DNA from: Mycobacteroides immunogenum
Lineage (GTDB): Bacteria > Actinomycetota > Actinomycetes > Mycobacteriales > Mycobacteriaceae
Direction: 5' to 3'
Assembly (NCBI RefSeq): GCF_001605725.1
Contig: NZ_CP011530.1
Location: 496,001-560,000, forward strand
Length of the DNA: 64,000 bases
The notes under the pieces are model-generated. The model was not told where the DNA came from, searched no databases, and was given only the letters and a program-made list of their open reading frames with translations. This document shows, in pieces, positions 29,443 to 40,192 of the stretch; positions within the stretch are counted from its first letter, which is position 1, and every line of letters begins with the position of its first letter. The position numbers and the translations under genes were made by a program.

Positions 29443-29669
29443 TGTGCTCCCTCCGTGTCCCTCGCGGGCCCGGTGTGATTCCGGTGAAATCTAGTGCGGC
29501 CTATGTTGCCACGTCGGTGGCGCGGGGGGTGCGGCGCGTCTGACGTGGGGGCTTTGTTACCCAATTGATAGCCCTGTGACAGAAGTGGCCAGTGTGAATC
29601 TTGATTAGAATGAAGCAGGCGTGGCCGACGGGGGATGAGATGCGGCCGGAATGAGAAAGGCTGCATGAC

Positions 29670-30386
29670 ATGAGGTCACCCGGGCGGCGTATGCGGTACG
29701 TATTGCCGGTCCTGATGGTGCTGTTTGGCCTCGTCGCGGGTGTGATTCCGGCCGCCGCGGCTCCTGCGGCCGGCGCCGATGACAAAGTGCCGATGGGCGG
29801 CGGCGCCGGGTTGATCATCAACGGCGACACCCTGTGCACACTGACCACCATCGGTCACGACAACAAGGGCAATCTGGTGGGCTTCACCTCCGCGCACTGC
29901 GGCGGGGCCGGATCACAGGTGGCTTCCGAGGACTTCCCCAAGAAGGGTGTGCTCGGGAAGTTCGTCAACGGAAATGAACAGTACGACTACGCGACCATCC
30001 AGTTCGATCCGGACAAGGTGTCACCGGTGTCCACCTACAAGGGTTTCACCATCGCCGGAATCGGGCCGGACCCTCAGCCCGGTGATATCGCGTGCAAGCT
30101 GGGACGCACCACCGGCGACTCGTGTGGGGTGACATTCGGCGCCGGCGCGGAGCCCGGCACCTTCCTCAACCAGGTATGCGGTCAGCCGGGTGACTCGGGA
30201 GCGCCGGTCACCGTGAACGGACAACTGGTGGGCATGATCCACGGCGCGGCGACCAAGCTGCCCGTCTGCGTCATCAAGTACATCCCGTTGCACACGCCCA
30301 CCACCACGTACTCGATCAATACCGTGTTGGCTGACATCAACGCCAAGAACCGCACCGCGGGGGTGGGTTTCACTCCGGTCGGCTAG
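29670..30386 (+). CDS. Secreted trypsin-like serine protease (Rv3668 type)
   Basis: 238 aa. Sec signal peptide (cleavage near PAAAAPAAG), then a short S1-family protease with His in FTSAHC, Asp in EQYDYATI and Ser in GQPGDSGAPV; two disulfides are likely (TLCT/AHC and CGVT/VCG). The ATG at 29670 or 29691 can start it. A -10 candidate TAGAAT lies at 29606-29611. Confidence 0.9.
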   Translation: MRSPGRRMRYVLPVLMVLFGLVAGVIPAAAAPAAGADDKVPMGGGAGLIINGDTLCTLTTIGHDNKGNLVGFTSAHCGGAGSQVASEDFPKKGVLGKFVNGNEQYDYATIQFDPDKVSPVSTYKGFTIAGIGPDPQPGDIACKLGRTTGDSCGVTFGAGAEPGTFLNQVCGQPGDSGAPVTVNGQLVGMIHGAATKLPVCVIKYIPLHTPTTTYSINTVLADINAKNRTAGVGFTPVG

Positions 30387-30392
30387 TTCTTA

Positions 30393-30459
30393 TGCGTCGA
30401 CACGCCGTTTTGTGATGCGTTTCGCGAGTAAGGCTCGCAAAACGCGGCGTGTCGACGCA
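30393..30459. repeat. Inverted repeat between convergent protease and acs genes
   Basis: Arms 30393-30412 and 30438-30459 are reverse complements apart from a 2-nt insertion. An inner hairpin (30417-30445) is also possible. Located between convergent genes, like the one at 16315-16371, and sharing the GTGTCGAC core. No T-tract. Confidence 0.7.
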
Positions 30460-30475
30460 GTAAGGGAAACGGCGA

Positions 30476-32422
<1,947 letters not shown>

Positions 32423-32605
32423 CTGATCTGGCCTTTCTGCCCTAGACAGGTCCGATCCAAAAGCCTAGTGGGCGGTCCTGGTTACCGAGAAGTAATTGGT
32501 GCTGTCGTCCAGATCCGGGCGCACCGGTGTGTCGATGGAGAGACATCGGCGCGTTCCCCGCCTATGGTTCGTCCTACCTATTCAGCTACCAAGGGAAGGG
32601 CGAGG

Positions 32606-34225
32606 ATGAGGTTGCGCCGGCTGGCCATCGCGTTGCTTGTCAGCGTCGCCGCGATCCTGCCCGCCGGCTGTGGCGACCTGGTGACCCCGGCGCCTCCGGG
32701 CTACTTCAGCATGTACATCACCGAGCCCGAACACACCCTGGTGCCGGGAAACACCACAGAAAATCAGGGTGGTCGAATCCTGCGCTCGCTATTCACCGCA
32801 CTGGTCGAGTTCAACAACGAGACCGCTGCCGTGGAGTACACCGGTGTGGCCGAATCGATCACCAGTCACGACAACATCAACTGGACCATCAAGCTCAAGC
32901 CGGGATGGACCTTCCATAACGGTGAACCGGTCACCGCACAGTCCTACGTGGACGCTTGGAATTACACCGCGCTGAGCACCAACGCGCAGGGGTCGTCGAG
33001 CTTCCTCGCCAACGTCGACGGGTTCGATGATCTGCAAGGGGATCCGAAGAACAAGATTCCGCCAAAGGCCACGCAGCTGCGTGGACTGCACGTGGTGGAC
33101 GACGTGACGTTCACGGTGCGGCTGAACACGCCGTTCGCGATTTATCCGATGACGTTGGGGTACACCGCATTCCTGCCCCTGCCCAAAGCGTTCTTCCAGG
33201 ACCCGGTCAAGTTCGGTGTGCATCCCATCGGTAATGGCCCGTTCAAGGCCGACGGTGATTGGGTGCGCGGTGTCGGGTTCACACTCAGTCGGTACGACCA
33301 GTACGGCGGCGAGAAGAAGGCCAAGGCCAAGGGCTTGATCTGGCGGGTGTACACCGAGGGCCTGACCGCCTACACCGATATGCAGGCCGGCGCGCTGGAT
33401 ATTCAATTGGACCTGCCCGATGCGGCGTATGAGAACGCCAGGGCCGAATTCGGATCGGCATTCCTGGAGCGTCCCCGACCGGACATCACCTCACTGGGCT
33501 TCCCGATGTACGACCCGCGGTATCGCGATGTGCGTGTGCGGCAGGCGATTTCCATGGCCATCGATCGCGAGGCGATCACTCAGGTGATCTTCTCCGGTAC
33601 CCGCACACCCGCCACCTCGTACGGCTCGGCGGTGGTCTACGGGTACCGCAAGGGGGCCTGCGGCAAGCTGTGCGAGTTGCATGTAGACGAGGCCAACAAG
33701 CTGCTCGACGATGCGCATTTCGATCGGAGCAAGCCGATTGAGCTCTGGTACAGCTCGTCCAGCACCGGTGCGTTGGGGTGGGTGCAGGCCATCGGCAATC
33801 AGTTGCAGTCCAACCTGAAGGTGCCGTACCTGCTCAAGAGCCTGCCCTGGTCGCAGTTCTTGCCGCTACAGGACAGCAAGGGGATGACGGGGCCGTTCCG
33901 GTCTGGCTGGGTGATGGACTACCCATCGATCTACAACTTCCTGGAATCGCTGTACGGCACGGTGGCCTTGCCCCCGAACGGCTCCAACTACGTGTTCTAC
34001 AGCAACCCGGAATTCGACGAACTGCTACGGCAGGGCAACAACCAGCCGACGGTGGAACTCGCCACCAAGGCGTATCAAAAGGCAGAAGATCTGTTGTTCA
34101 AGGACCTTCCGGCCGCGCCGCTGTTCTATGAGGTCAATCAGGCGGTTCATTCCAAGCGGGTGCGCAACGTCAAGATCGGCATTCAGGACTGTATCGAGTA
34201 CGCCGATGTGGAGGTGGTGCAATGA
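32606..34225 (+). CDS. dppA: Peptide ABC transporter substrate-binding lipoprotein DppA
   Basis: 539 aa SBP family 5 lipoprotein; lipobox ILPAGC near residue 20. The conserved SBP5 segments are GWTFHNGEPVTAQSYVDAW and VRVRQAISMAIDRE. Captures di- or oligopeptides (in M. tuberculosis Dpp also takes up haem) and hands them to DppBCD. ATG at 32606 with the SD-like GGGAAGGGCGAGG before it. First gene of the dppABCD operon, overlapping dppB by 4 nt. Confidence 0.95.
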   Translation: MRLRRLAIALLVSVAAILPAGCGDLVTPAPPGYFSMYITEPEHTLVPGNTTENQGGRILRSLFTALVEFNNETAAVEYTGVAESITSHDNINWTIKLKPGWTFHNGEPVTAQSYVDAWNYTALSTNAQGSSSFLANVDGFDDLQGDPKNKIPPKATQLRGLHVVDDVTFTVRLNTPFAIYPMTLGYTAFLPLPKAFFQDPVKFGVHPIGNGPFKADGDWVRGVGFTLSRYDQYGGEKKAKAKGLIWRVYTEGLTAYTDMQAGALDIQLDLPDAAYENARAEFGSAFLERPRPDITSLGFPMYDPRYRDVRVRQAISMAIDREAITQVIFSGTRTPATSYGSAVVYGYRKGACGKLCELHVDEANKLLDDAHFDRSKPIELWYSSSSTGALGWVQAIGNQLQSNLKVPYLLKSLPWSQFLPLQDSKGMTGPFRSGWVMDYPSIYNFLESLYGTVALPPNGSNYVFYSNPEFDELLRQGNNQPTVELATKAYQKAEDLLFKDLPAAPLFYEVNQAVHSKRVRNVKIGIQDCIEYADVEVVQ

Positions 34226-35193
34226 CCACCGCTCTGGGCAATGTCCGGCAGTTCTGGCAGAACGCCGGCCTCTTCCGCTACGTGGTCAAGCGACTGTTGC
34301 TCGCGGTACCCGTGCTCATCGGGACGTCCCTGCTCATCTACAGCCTGGTGTATGCGCTGCCGGGTGATCCCATCCGGGCATTGGCGGGCGACCGTCCGTT
34401 CACCCCTGAGGTGATGGCACAGCTGCGTGAACGCTTCCATCTCAACGATCCCTTCTTGGTGCGGTACGGCAAGTACATCGTGGGCTTTCTGCACGGTGAC
34501 TTCGGCACTGACTTCCAGCAACGCCCTGTCGCACAGACTGTTTCGCAGCGCCTGCCGGTGACCCTGCGGCTCACCGTGGTGGCCGTGGCATTCGAGAGCA
34601 TCATCGGGATCACGGCTGGGGTGCTGTGCGCGGTGCGTCGCGGATCCTTCTACGACAACCTGGTTCTGGTCACCACCACGCTCCTGGTCTCGATGCCGGT
34701 GTTCGTGCTGGGCTTCTTGTCGCAGTATCTCTTCGGCTTCAAACTCGGCTGGTTTCCCATCGCGGGCATCCGCGACGGCTGGTACAGCTTTCTGCTGCCG
34801 GGCTTGGTGCTGGCATCGCTGTCCATGGCCTATGTCGCACGGCTGACCCGCACCTCAATGCTGGAGACCATGGACGCGGACTTTGTCCGCACCGCCCGCG
34901 CGAAGGGCATCTCCGAGTCACGCATCCTGTTGCGGCACACCCTGCGTAACAGCCTGATTCCCGTCGTCACCTTCATCGGGGCCGACGTGGGGGCGTTGTT
35001 GGCCGGTGCGGTTGTCACCGAGTCGGTGTTCAACATCCCGGGACTGGGCCGCGCGACATTCGACGCGGTGCGGAACCAGGAGGGTGCCGTTGTGGTGAGC
35101 ATCCTGACGCTGATCGTGTTTTTCTACATCTTCTTCAATCTCGTCGTCGATATCTTGTACGCGCTGCTGGATCCGAGGATTCGTTATGAGTGA
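34222..35193 (+). CDS. dppB: Peptide ABC transporter permease DppB
   Basis: 323 aa, six membrane helices, with the EAA loop TARAKGISESRILLRHTLRN. The start YVVKRLLLAVPVLIGTSLL is typical for DppB/OppB. Overlaps dppC by 8 nt. Confidence 0.95.
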   Translation: MTTALGNVRQFWQNAGLFRYVVKRLLLAVPVLIGTSLLIYSLVYALPGDPIRALAGDRPFTPEVMAQLRERFHLNDPFLVRYGKYIVGFLHGDFGTDFQQRPVAQTVSQRLPVTLRLTVVAVAFESIIGITAGVLCAVRRGSFYDNLVLVTTTLLVSMPVFVLGFLSQYLFGFKLGWFPIAGIRDGWYSFLLPGLVLASLSMAYVARLTRTSMLETMDADFVRTARAKGISESRILLRHTLRNSLIPVVTFIGADVGALLAGAVVTESVFNIPGLGRATFDAVRNQEGAVVVSILTLIVFFYIFFNLVVDILYALLDPRIRYE

Positions 35194-36100
35194 TCCCGTG
35201 AACGCTCCCGGTCCGCTGTCCGGCCCCGATGCCACCGCGGAATCGTTGGTGGAGCAGGCCGATCTGTGGGGCAACGCCTGGAAGTACCTGCGGCGCAGCG
35301 GCTTCTTCATCACCGGATCGATCCTATTGACGGTCCTGGTGTTGATGGCGCTGGCTCCGCAGCTGTTCGTCTTCGGTAAGGATCCCCGCGACTGCGATCT
35401 GTATCAGGCCCGCAAGGGAATCAGCGCGGCTCATTGGCTGGGCACCGACCTGCAGGGCTGTGACTACTACGCGAATGTGGTGTACGGGGCCCGGGTTTCA
35501 CTGACCATCGGGCTCATCGCCATGGTGGGTGTGTTGATCATCGGGGTGATCGTCGGGGCGCTGGCCGGATACTTCGGCGGTATCGCCGACTCCGCGCTGT
35601 CGCGATTGACAGACGTCTTCTACGGAATCCCCACGATTCTCGGCGGCATGATCTTGCTGTCGGTGGTCGGTCATCGCACGGTGTGGAGCGTGGCCGGCGC
35701 GCTCATCGCCTTCGGCTGGATGACTTCGATGCGATTGGTGCGATCGAGCGTGATGGCCATCAAACAGAGCGATTACGTCCAGGCCGCCATCGCACTGGGC
35801 GCGCCGACATGGCGAATCCTGCTGCGGCACATCCTTCCTAACGCGTTGGCTCCGGTGCTGGTGTACGCCACCATCGCGGTGGGGAGTTTCATCGCGGCAG
35901 AGGCCACTCTGACCTACATGGGTATCGGGTTGGAACTGCCCGAGATTTCGTGGGGCCTGCAGATCAACGATGGACAATCTCGCTTCGCCACCACGCCGCG
36001 TCTGGTCATCGTTCCCGCTTTGTTCCTCTCGGCGGCGGTGCTGGGGTTCATCATGGTCGGCGATGCCCTCCGCGACGCGCTCGATCCCAGGAGAAGGTAG
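35186..36100 (+). CDS. dppC: Peptide ABC transporter permease DppC
   Basis: 304 aa with an N-terminal cytoplasmic stretch and six helices; EAA loop AAIALGAPTWRILLRHILPN. The LGTDLQGCDYYANVVYGAR segment is the DppC/OppC hallmark. Forms the membrane channel with DppB. Followed after 6 nt by dppD. Confidence 0.95.
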   Translation: MSDPVNAPGPLSGPDATAESLVEQADLWGNAWKYLRRSGFFITGSILLTVLVLMALAPQLFVFGKDPRDCDLYQARKGISAAHWLGTDLQGCDYYANVVYGARVSLTIGLIAMVGVLIIGVIVGALAGYFGGIADSALSRLTDVFYGIPTILGGMILLSVVGHRTVWSVAGALIAFGWMTSMRLVRSSVMAIKQSDYVQAAIALGAPTWRILLRHILPNALAPVLVYATIAVGSFIAAEATLTYMGIGLELPEISWGLQINDGQSRFATTPRLVIVPALFLSAAVLGFIMVGDALRDALDPRRR

Positions 36101-36106
36101 GCGGAG

Positions 36107-37747
36107 GTGCCCTCACAATCCGTGATTGAAATCAAGGACCTTGCTGTCGATTTCGAGGTCGACAAGCAGTGGGTGCCGGCCGTCAAAGGTGTCTCCTTGG
36201 CCGTCGGCAAGGGCGAGGTGCTGGCGATTGTCGGTGAATCCGGCTCGGGAAAATCCACCACTGCCATGGCCATCCCGGCACTGTTGCCGCCGAGTGCCCG
36301 CGTGAGCGGCAGCGTCAAGCTCAATGGCGCCGAACTGCTTGGCGCCACCAATGACGAATTGCGGGCAGTACGCGGCAAGGATGTCGCCGTCATCTTCCAG
36401 GAGCCGATGACGGCGCTGAATCCGGTGTACACCATCGGCTGGCAGATAGCCGAAGCCGTGTGTGCGCACAAGAAGATGACGCGTAGGCAGGCGCGGAACC
36501 GGGCGGTCGAACTGCTCGAGTTGGTTGATATGCCCGAACCGCGGAAACGAGTCAAGCACTACCCGCACCAGTTGTCCGGTGGCCAACGCCAGCGCGCCAT
36601 GATCGCGCAAGCACTCGCCCTGGACCCGGGGCTGCTCATCGCCGATGAGCCAACTACAGCGCTGGACGTGACGGTGCAGGCCGAAATCCTGGATCTCATG
36701 CGTGATCTGCGGCATCGTATTGACGCGGGCATCATCCTCATCACCCACGATATGGGCGTGGTGGCCGATATGGCCGATCGCATCATGGTGATGAAGGACG
36801 GCGAGGTGGTCGAAGAGGGAGACGCCGACAGCATCTTTCATCGGGCGCAGCAGCCGTATACCCAGCAGCTGTTGGCATCGGTGCCGCACCTGGGCGCGAC
36901 GCTGGCCGGTGGCCGTGAAACAGTCGAAACACCAACAGATCTGGCGCTGAGCGTGGAGCATGCCGTCATCGAGTATCCGGGCAAGGGCGGCAGTTTCCGG
37001 GCCATCGACGACGTATCTTTCACCATCGGCAGGGGTGAGGTGGTGGGGCTCGTCGGCGAGTCGGGCTCTGGGAAGTCCACCATCGGACGGGCGGCAGTGG
37101 GTCTGCTGAAGGTGACCTCTGGATCTATATGTATTGCAGGACAGGATATCTCGACTGCCAACCGCAAGCAGCTGCGAGATATCCGGAGCAAGGTGGGGGT
37201 GGTTTTCCAGGATCCGGGATCCTCGCTGAATCCACGGTGGCCGATTGGCCAATCGATCGCCGAACCGCTGAGCCTGCACACCCAGATGGATCGCGCGCAA
37301 CGGGAGAGCCGGGTCAAGACGCTGCTGGAGCAAGTACAGCTACCGGCAGCCATGCGAAACCGCTTCCCCCACCAGCTCTCTGGTGGGCAGCGACAGCGCG
37401 TTGGTATCGCACGGGCTCTGGCGCTGGAACCAACACTGTTGATCGCAGACGAGCCCACCTCCGCGCTGGATGTGTCGGTGCAGGCCAAGGTGCTCGAACT
37501 GTTCGCCGAACTGCAGCGTGAGCATGGGTTCGCCTGCCTGTTCATCAGCCACGACTTGGCGGTGGTTGAATTGGTGGCCAGTCGCATCGCGGTGCTCAAC
37601 CACGGTCGGCTGGCTGAATTCGGCTCAGACGCACAGATATTGACCGATCCCCAGGATGATTACACCAAGCGGCTGCTGGCGGCGGTGCCGGTCCCAGATC
37701 CCGAGCAGCAGCGAATCCGGCGCGAGGAGCGCCAGGGGCTGCGATGA
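36107..37747 (+). CDS. dppD: Peptide ABC transporter fused ATPase DppD
   Basis: 546 aa with two complete ABC domains, i.e. a DppD-DppF fusion. Both halves have Walker A GESGSGKST, signature LSGGQRQR, and Walker B LLIADEPT. GTG start at 36107, in GGCGGAGGTG. Powers the DppABCD importer. Confidence 0.96.
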   Translation: MPSQSVIEIKDLAVDFEVDKQWVPAVKGVSLAVGKGEVLAIVGESGSGKSTTAMAIPALLPPSARVSGSVKLNGAELLGATNDELRAVRGKDVAVIFQEPMTALNPVYTIGWQIAEAVCAHKKMTRRQARNRAVELLELVDMPEPRKRVKHYPHQLSGGQRQRAMIAQALALDPGLLIADEPTTALDVTVQAEILDLMRDLRHRIDAGIILITHDMGVVADMADRIMVMKDGEVVEEGDADSIFHRAQQPYTQQLLASVPHLGATLAGGRETVETPTDLALSVEHAVIEYPGKGGSFRAIDDVSFTIGRGEVVGLVGESGSGKSTIGRAAVGLLKVTSGSICIAGQDISTANRKQLRDIRSKVGVVFQDPGSSLNPRWPIGQSIAEPLSLHTQMDRAQRESRVKTLLEQVQLPAAMRNRFPHQLSGGQRQRVGIARALALEPTLLIADEPTSALDVSVQAKVLELFAELQREHGFACLFISHDLAVVELVASRIAVLNHGRLAEFGSDAQILTDPQDDYTKRLLAAVPVPDPEQQRIRREERQGLR

Positions 37748-37772
37748 GGGTGTTGAGTACTGTTGATTGATC

Positions 37773-38516
37773 ATGACTGATCCACTCGCACCGTTGGCCT
37801 CCCTGCCCGGCGTGTCCGAAGCCGCTGAATCCGCTCGTGACGCGTTGAGCAAGGTGCACCGGCACCGCGCCAATCTGCGCGGCTGGCGGGTTACCGCCGC
37901 GGAGGCGGCGGTACGTGCGGCCAGGTCGTCGTCCGCGCTGGACGGCGGCACCATGAAGCTCAGTGCTGATGGGGCGGTGGAGGACCCGATACTCGCCGGC
38001 GCGTTACGCGTCGGGCAGGCGCTTGACGGTGACGCGTTGACGCAGCTGGCGGCGGTATGGTCGCGCGCTCCACTGCAAGCACTGGCGCGGCTGCATGTGT
38101 TGGCGGCCACCGGAATGTCAGACGAAGAAACCCTGGGGCGGCCCCGCCCCGGCGTCGACACCGAGAGATTGGAGCTGTTGGCGCAGCTGATCTCCGGTAA
38201 AACGTCGGTATCGGCGCCGATTCTGGCGGCGATAGCACATGGAGAGTTGTTGGTGCTGAATCCATTTGGATCTGCCGATGGTGTCGTGGCTCGCGCGGCC
38301 TCCCGATTGGTGACGGTATCGCGAGGTCTTGATCCGCATGCGCTCGGTGTACCCGAAGTGATGTGGATGCGTCAGTCGGGTCGGTACCGCGAGCTTTCCG
38401 CCGCATTCGCGCAGGGCTCGCCGGAAGCTATTTCCGCATGGATTGTGTTCTGCTGCCAAGCATTAACGGCAGGAGCCGCAGAGGCGACATCGATCGCTGA
38501 CACTGCCGCAGGCTGA
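37773..38516 (+). CDS. Conserved mycobacterial protein (Rv3662 type)
   Basis: 247 aa soluble, Ala/Leu-rich. A segment near residue 40-55 (AEAAVRAARSSSALDGG) resembles the helical N-terminus of Fic-like proteins, but no Fic motif (HPFxxGNG) is found; LLVLNPFGSADGVVARAASR stands in the matching place and is close to a degenerate version. Follows dppD at a 25-nt gap. Function unknown. ATG at 37773; TTG at 37767 possible. Confidence 0.8.
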   Translation: MTDPLAPLASLPGVSEAAESARDALSKVHRHRANLRGWRVTAAEAAVRAARSSSALDGGTMKLSADGAVEDPILAGALRVGQALDGDALTQLAAVWSRAPLQALARLHVLAATGMSDEETLGRPRPGVDTERLELLAQLISGKTSVSAPILAAIAHGELLVLNPFGSADGVVARAASRLVTVSRGLDPHALGVPEVMWMRQSGRYRELSAAFAQGSPEAISAWIVFCCQALTAGAAEATSIADTAAG

Positions 38517-38528
38517 GTCGGGTTGGTC

Positions 38529-38829
38529 AGACATAAAAACGGGCGACGGTCCGAATGAATCGGCCCGCCGCCCGTTAGCACGGATCCTCCGGTTACCAAG
38601 CGTGCAATGTGGGTTGTGTGGGTGGCCTCGGCGCTTTCACGACATCTCTAACTCGGACTTCACCCAAGAAGTCTGATGAGTTATTTCTGTTCGCGATTAC
38701 GCAGGCCCACAACGCTTCTGCCCTTGTCGCGGCGTGCTCCGCGTGGGTGCCGTGGTCCGTGCTGGGACTCCCGCTTCGGGAGATCGGTCCTTCTCTTCCG
38801 GATCGACCTTGGCCTTGTCGGGCTTCCGT
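38529..38829 (-). ncRNA. ms1: Ms1 (MTS2823) RNA-polymerase-binding small RNA
   Basis: About 300 nt between Rv3662- and Rv3661-type genes, the exact place where mycobacteria encode Ms1/MTS2823, on the same relative strand (with Rv3661). Supports: a promoter on the minus strand (-35 TTGATG at 38859-38864, 17-nt spacer, -10 TAGAAA at 38836-38841), no protein reading frame of any credibility, and a terminator at 38535-38576. Ms1 is an abundant stationary-phase RNA that binds core RNA polymerase. Ends are estimated to a few nt. Confidence 0.85.
38535..38576 (-). terminator. Rho-independent terminator of Ms1
   Basis: Outer stem AACGGGCG/CGCCCGTT (38538-38545 with 38569-38576), an inner GC-rich stem, then TTTTT on the minus strand (38535-38539). 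Confidence 0.85.
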
Positions 38830-38835
38830 ACCTAC

Positions 38836-38864
38836 TTTCTACACTGAGACGACGGTCACATCAA
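38836..38864 (-). promoter_or_regulatory. Promoter of Ms1
   Basis: Minus-strand TTGATG (38864-38859) and TAGAAA (38841-38836) with a 17-nt spacer, a SigA-like arrangement. The predicted start is near 38829. Confidence 0.65.
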
Positions 38865-38925
38865 GGGGTAATTCGCAAGGTCATGACATTGTTACCCACG
38901 CGGCATAAGTGACACGTGTTCACTA

Positions 38926-39807
38926 CTACGGGCGCAGCTTCCGGATCAGTGAATAGGTAAGCGCCCCAGCCGCTATCGCGCTCAGGCCGACCGCGGCCGT
39001 GGTGGCGGCCGCGGCACCGGAGGGGACCGGTATCCGATCGCCGAGTGACACCGGCCGCGAAAAGGTCAGTACCGGCCATCCGCGCGCCATGGATTCCTTG
39101 CGTAGTGCGCGATCTGGGTTCACGGCTGTCGGGTGACCGACGGATTCCAGCATGGGCAGGTCGGTGATCGAATCGGAGTAGGCGTAGCAGTGCTCCAACG
39201 GGTAGCCCTCGCGCTTGGCGAGCTCTTGGATCGCCGCGACCTTGCCTTCCCCGTAACAGTAGAAGGCGACATCGCCGGTGTACTTGCCGTCCTCCACGAC
39301 CATGCGCGTCGCCATGGCGTGGGTGGCGCCCAGGGCCCGCGCGATGGGTGCCACGATTTCTTCGCCGGAGGCGGAGACCACCACCACATCACGGCCGCAG
39401 AGCTTGTGATCGGCGATCAGATCGGCCGCCTCGGCGAACACCAGGGGGTCGACGATGTCGTGCAGCGTCTCGGCGACGATCGCCTTCACCTGCTCGACAT
39501 CCCACCCCGTGCACATGTTGGTGATGTGCGTGCGCATGCGATCCATCTGGTCGTGATCCGCGCCCGACAGCAAGAAGAAGAATTGCGCGTAACTCGATTT
39601 CAAGACGGCCCGTCTATTTATCAGGCCCTGATCGAAGAATGGCTTGCTGAAGGCCAGGGTGCTTGATTTGGCGATCACGGTCTTGTCGAGGTCGAAGAAG
39701 GCCGCCGTTTTCGGGGCCGGTCCGGCGCCTGTGGACTGTGTGCTGGCCGCGGCGTCCCGGTCTTCGATCGAAGGGGAGGGTCCGGGTGCCGTTGCGTGAT
39801 CGGTCAC
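38926..39807 (-). CDS. HAD-IB family phosphatase with C-terminal membrane helix (Rv3661)
   Basis: 293 aa. HAD motif I FFDLDKTV, motif II VVSASGEE, motif III/IV with YSDSITDLPML, so an SerB-like phosphatase of subfamily IB. The C-terminus (AAAATTAAVGLSAIAAGALTY) is a hydrophobic segment that could anchor it. Conserved next to the Ssd/Tad genes in mycobacteria. GTG start at 39807. Confidence 0.92.
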   Translation of the reverse strand: MTDHATAPGPSPSIEDRDAAASTQSTGAGPAPKTAAFFDLDKTVIAKSSTLAFSKPFFDQGLINRRAVLKSSYAQFFFLLSGADHDQMDRMRTHITNMCTGWDVEQVKAIVAETLHDIVDPLVFAEAADLIADHKLCGRDVVVVSASGEEIVAPIARALGATHAMATRMVVEDGKYTGDVAFYCYGEGKVAAIQELAKREGYPLEHCYAYSDSITDLPMLESVGHPTAVNPDRALRKESMARGWPVLTFSRPVSLGDRIPVPSGAAAATTAAVGLSAIAAGALTYSLIRKLRP

Positions 39808-39965
39808 AGGTCGAGGATAGATCTAGCCGACTGTGCCGTCGTGTCCATCTGGAAAGTCGCAGTTCAACCGGGGTGGTCTGGTAACGCCGAGCCACCAGAA
39901 GAAGGGTTGCCTTTCTTTCCCTTTTTTCAGCTGATTGGTCTTGCCACTCTCACCCGGTTCGTGTG

Positions 39966-39971
39966 TATAGT
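39966..39971 (+). promoter_or_regulatory. -10 element of the 6C small RNA
   Basis: TATAGT, with TTGCCA further upstream (39941-39946, 19-nt spacer). The start is expected around 39978. Confidence 0.6.
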
Positions 39972-39977
39972 GGGGTT

Positions 39978-40072
39978 ACTCGGCTATGCCGAGTGTGTCT
40001 CAGCCCGACCCCCCGGGGCTGATGCACGACGACCCTCGCCTCCTCCCCCCCTGGCGAGGGTCGTCCTCTTTT
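39978..40072 (+). ncRNA. 6C (B11) small RNA
   Basis: About 95 nt between Rv3661 and ssd, the place of the actinobacterial 6C RNA (B11 in M. tuberculosis). Two hairpins with C-rich loops are visible: CAGCCC/GGGCTG (40001-40006/40016-40021) around a CCCCCC loop, and a 13-bp stem (40028-40040/40053-40065) around TCCTCCCCCCCT that doubles as a terminator with CTCTTTT behind it. 6C acts on mRNAs through these C-rich loops and affects growth and division genes. Confidence 0.85.
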
Positions 40073-40192
40073 CTGGGGACGTTTATCACCGATTTTTGCG
40101 GTTCACCTCAGATCTATCCACAGATTTGCGCCCATCCCCAATCTCGATGCGGCCTCTGGCACGACCACTGTGCAACCTCGATCGTGGGATGT

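Noticed and set aside
36113-37333. 406-codon frame on the minus strand
   Set aside because: Antisense to dppD, low-complexity translation and no start signal.
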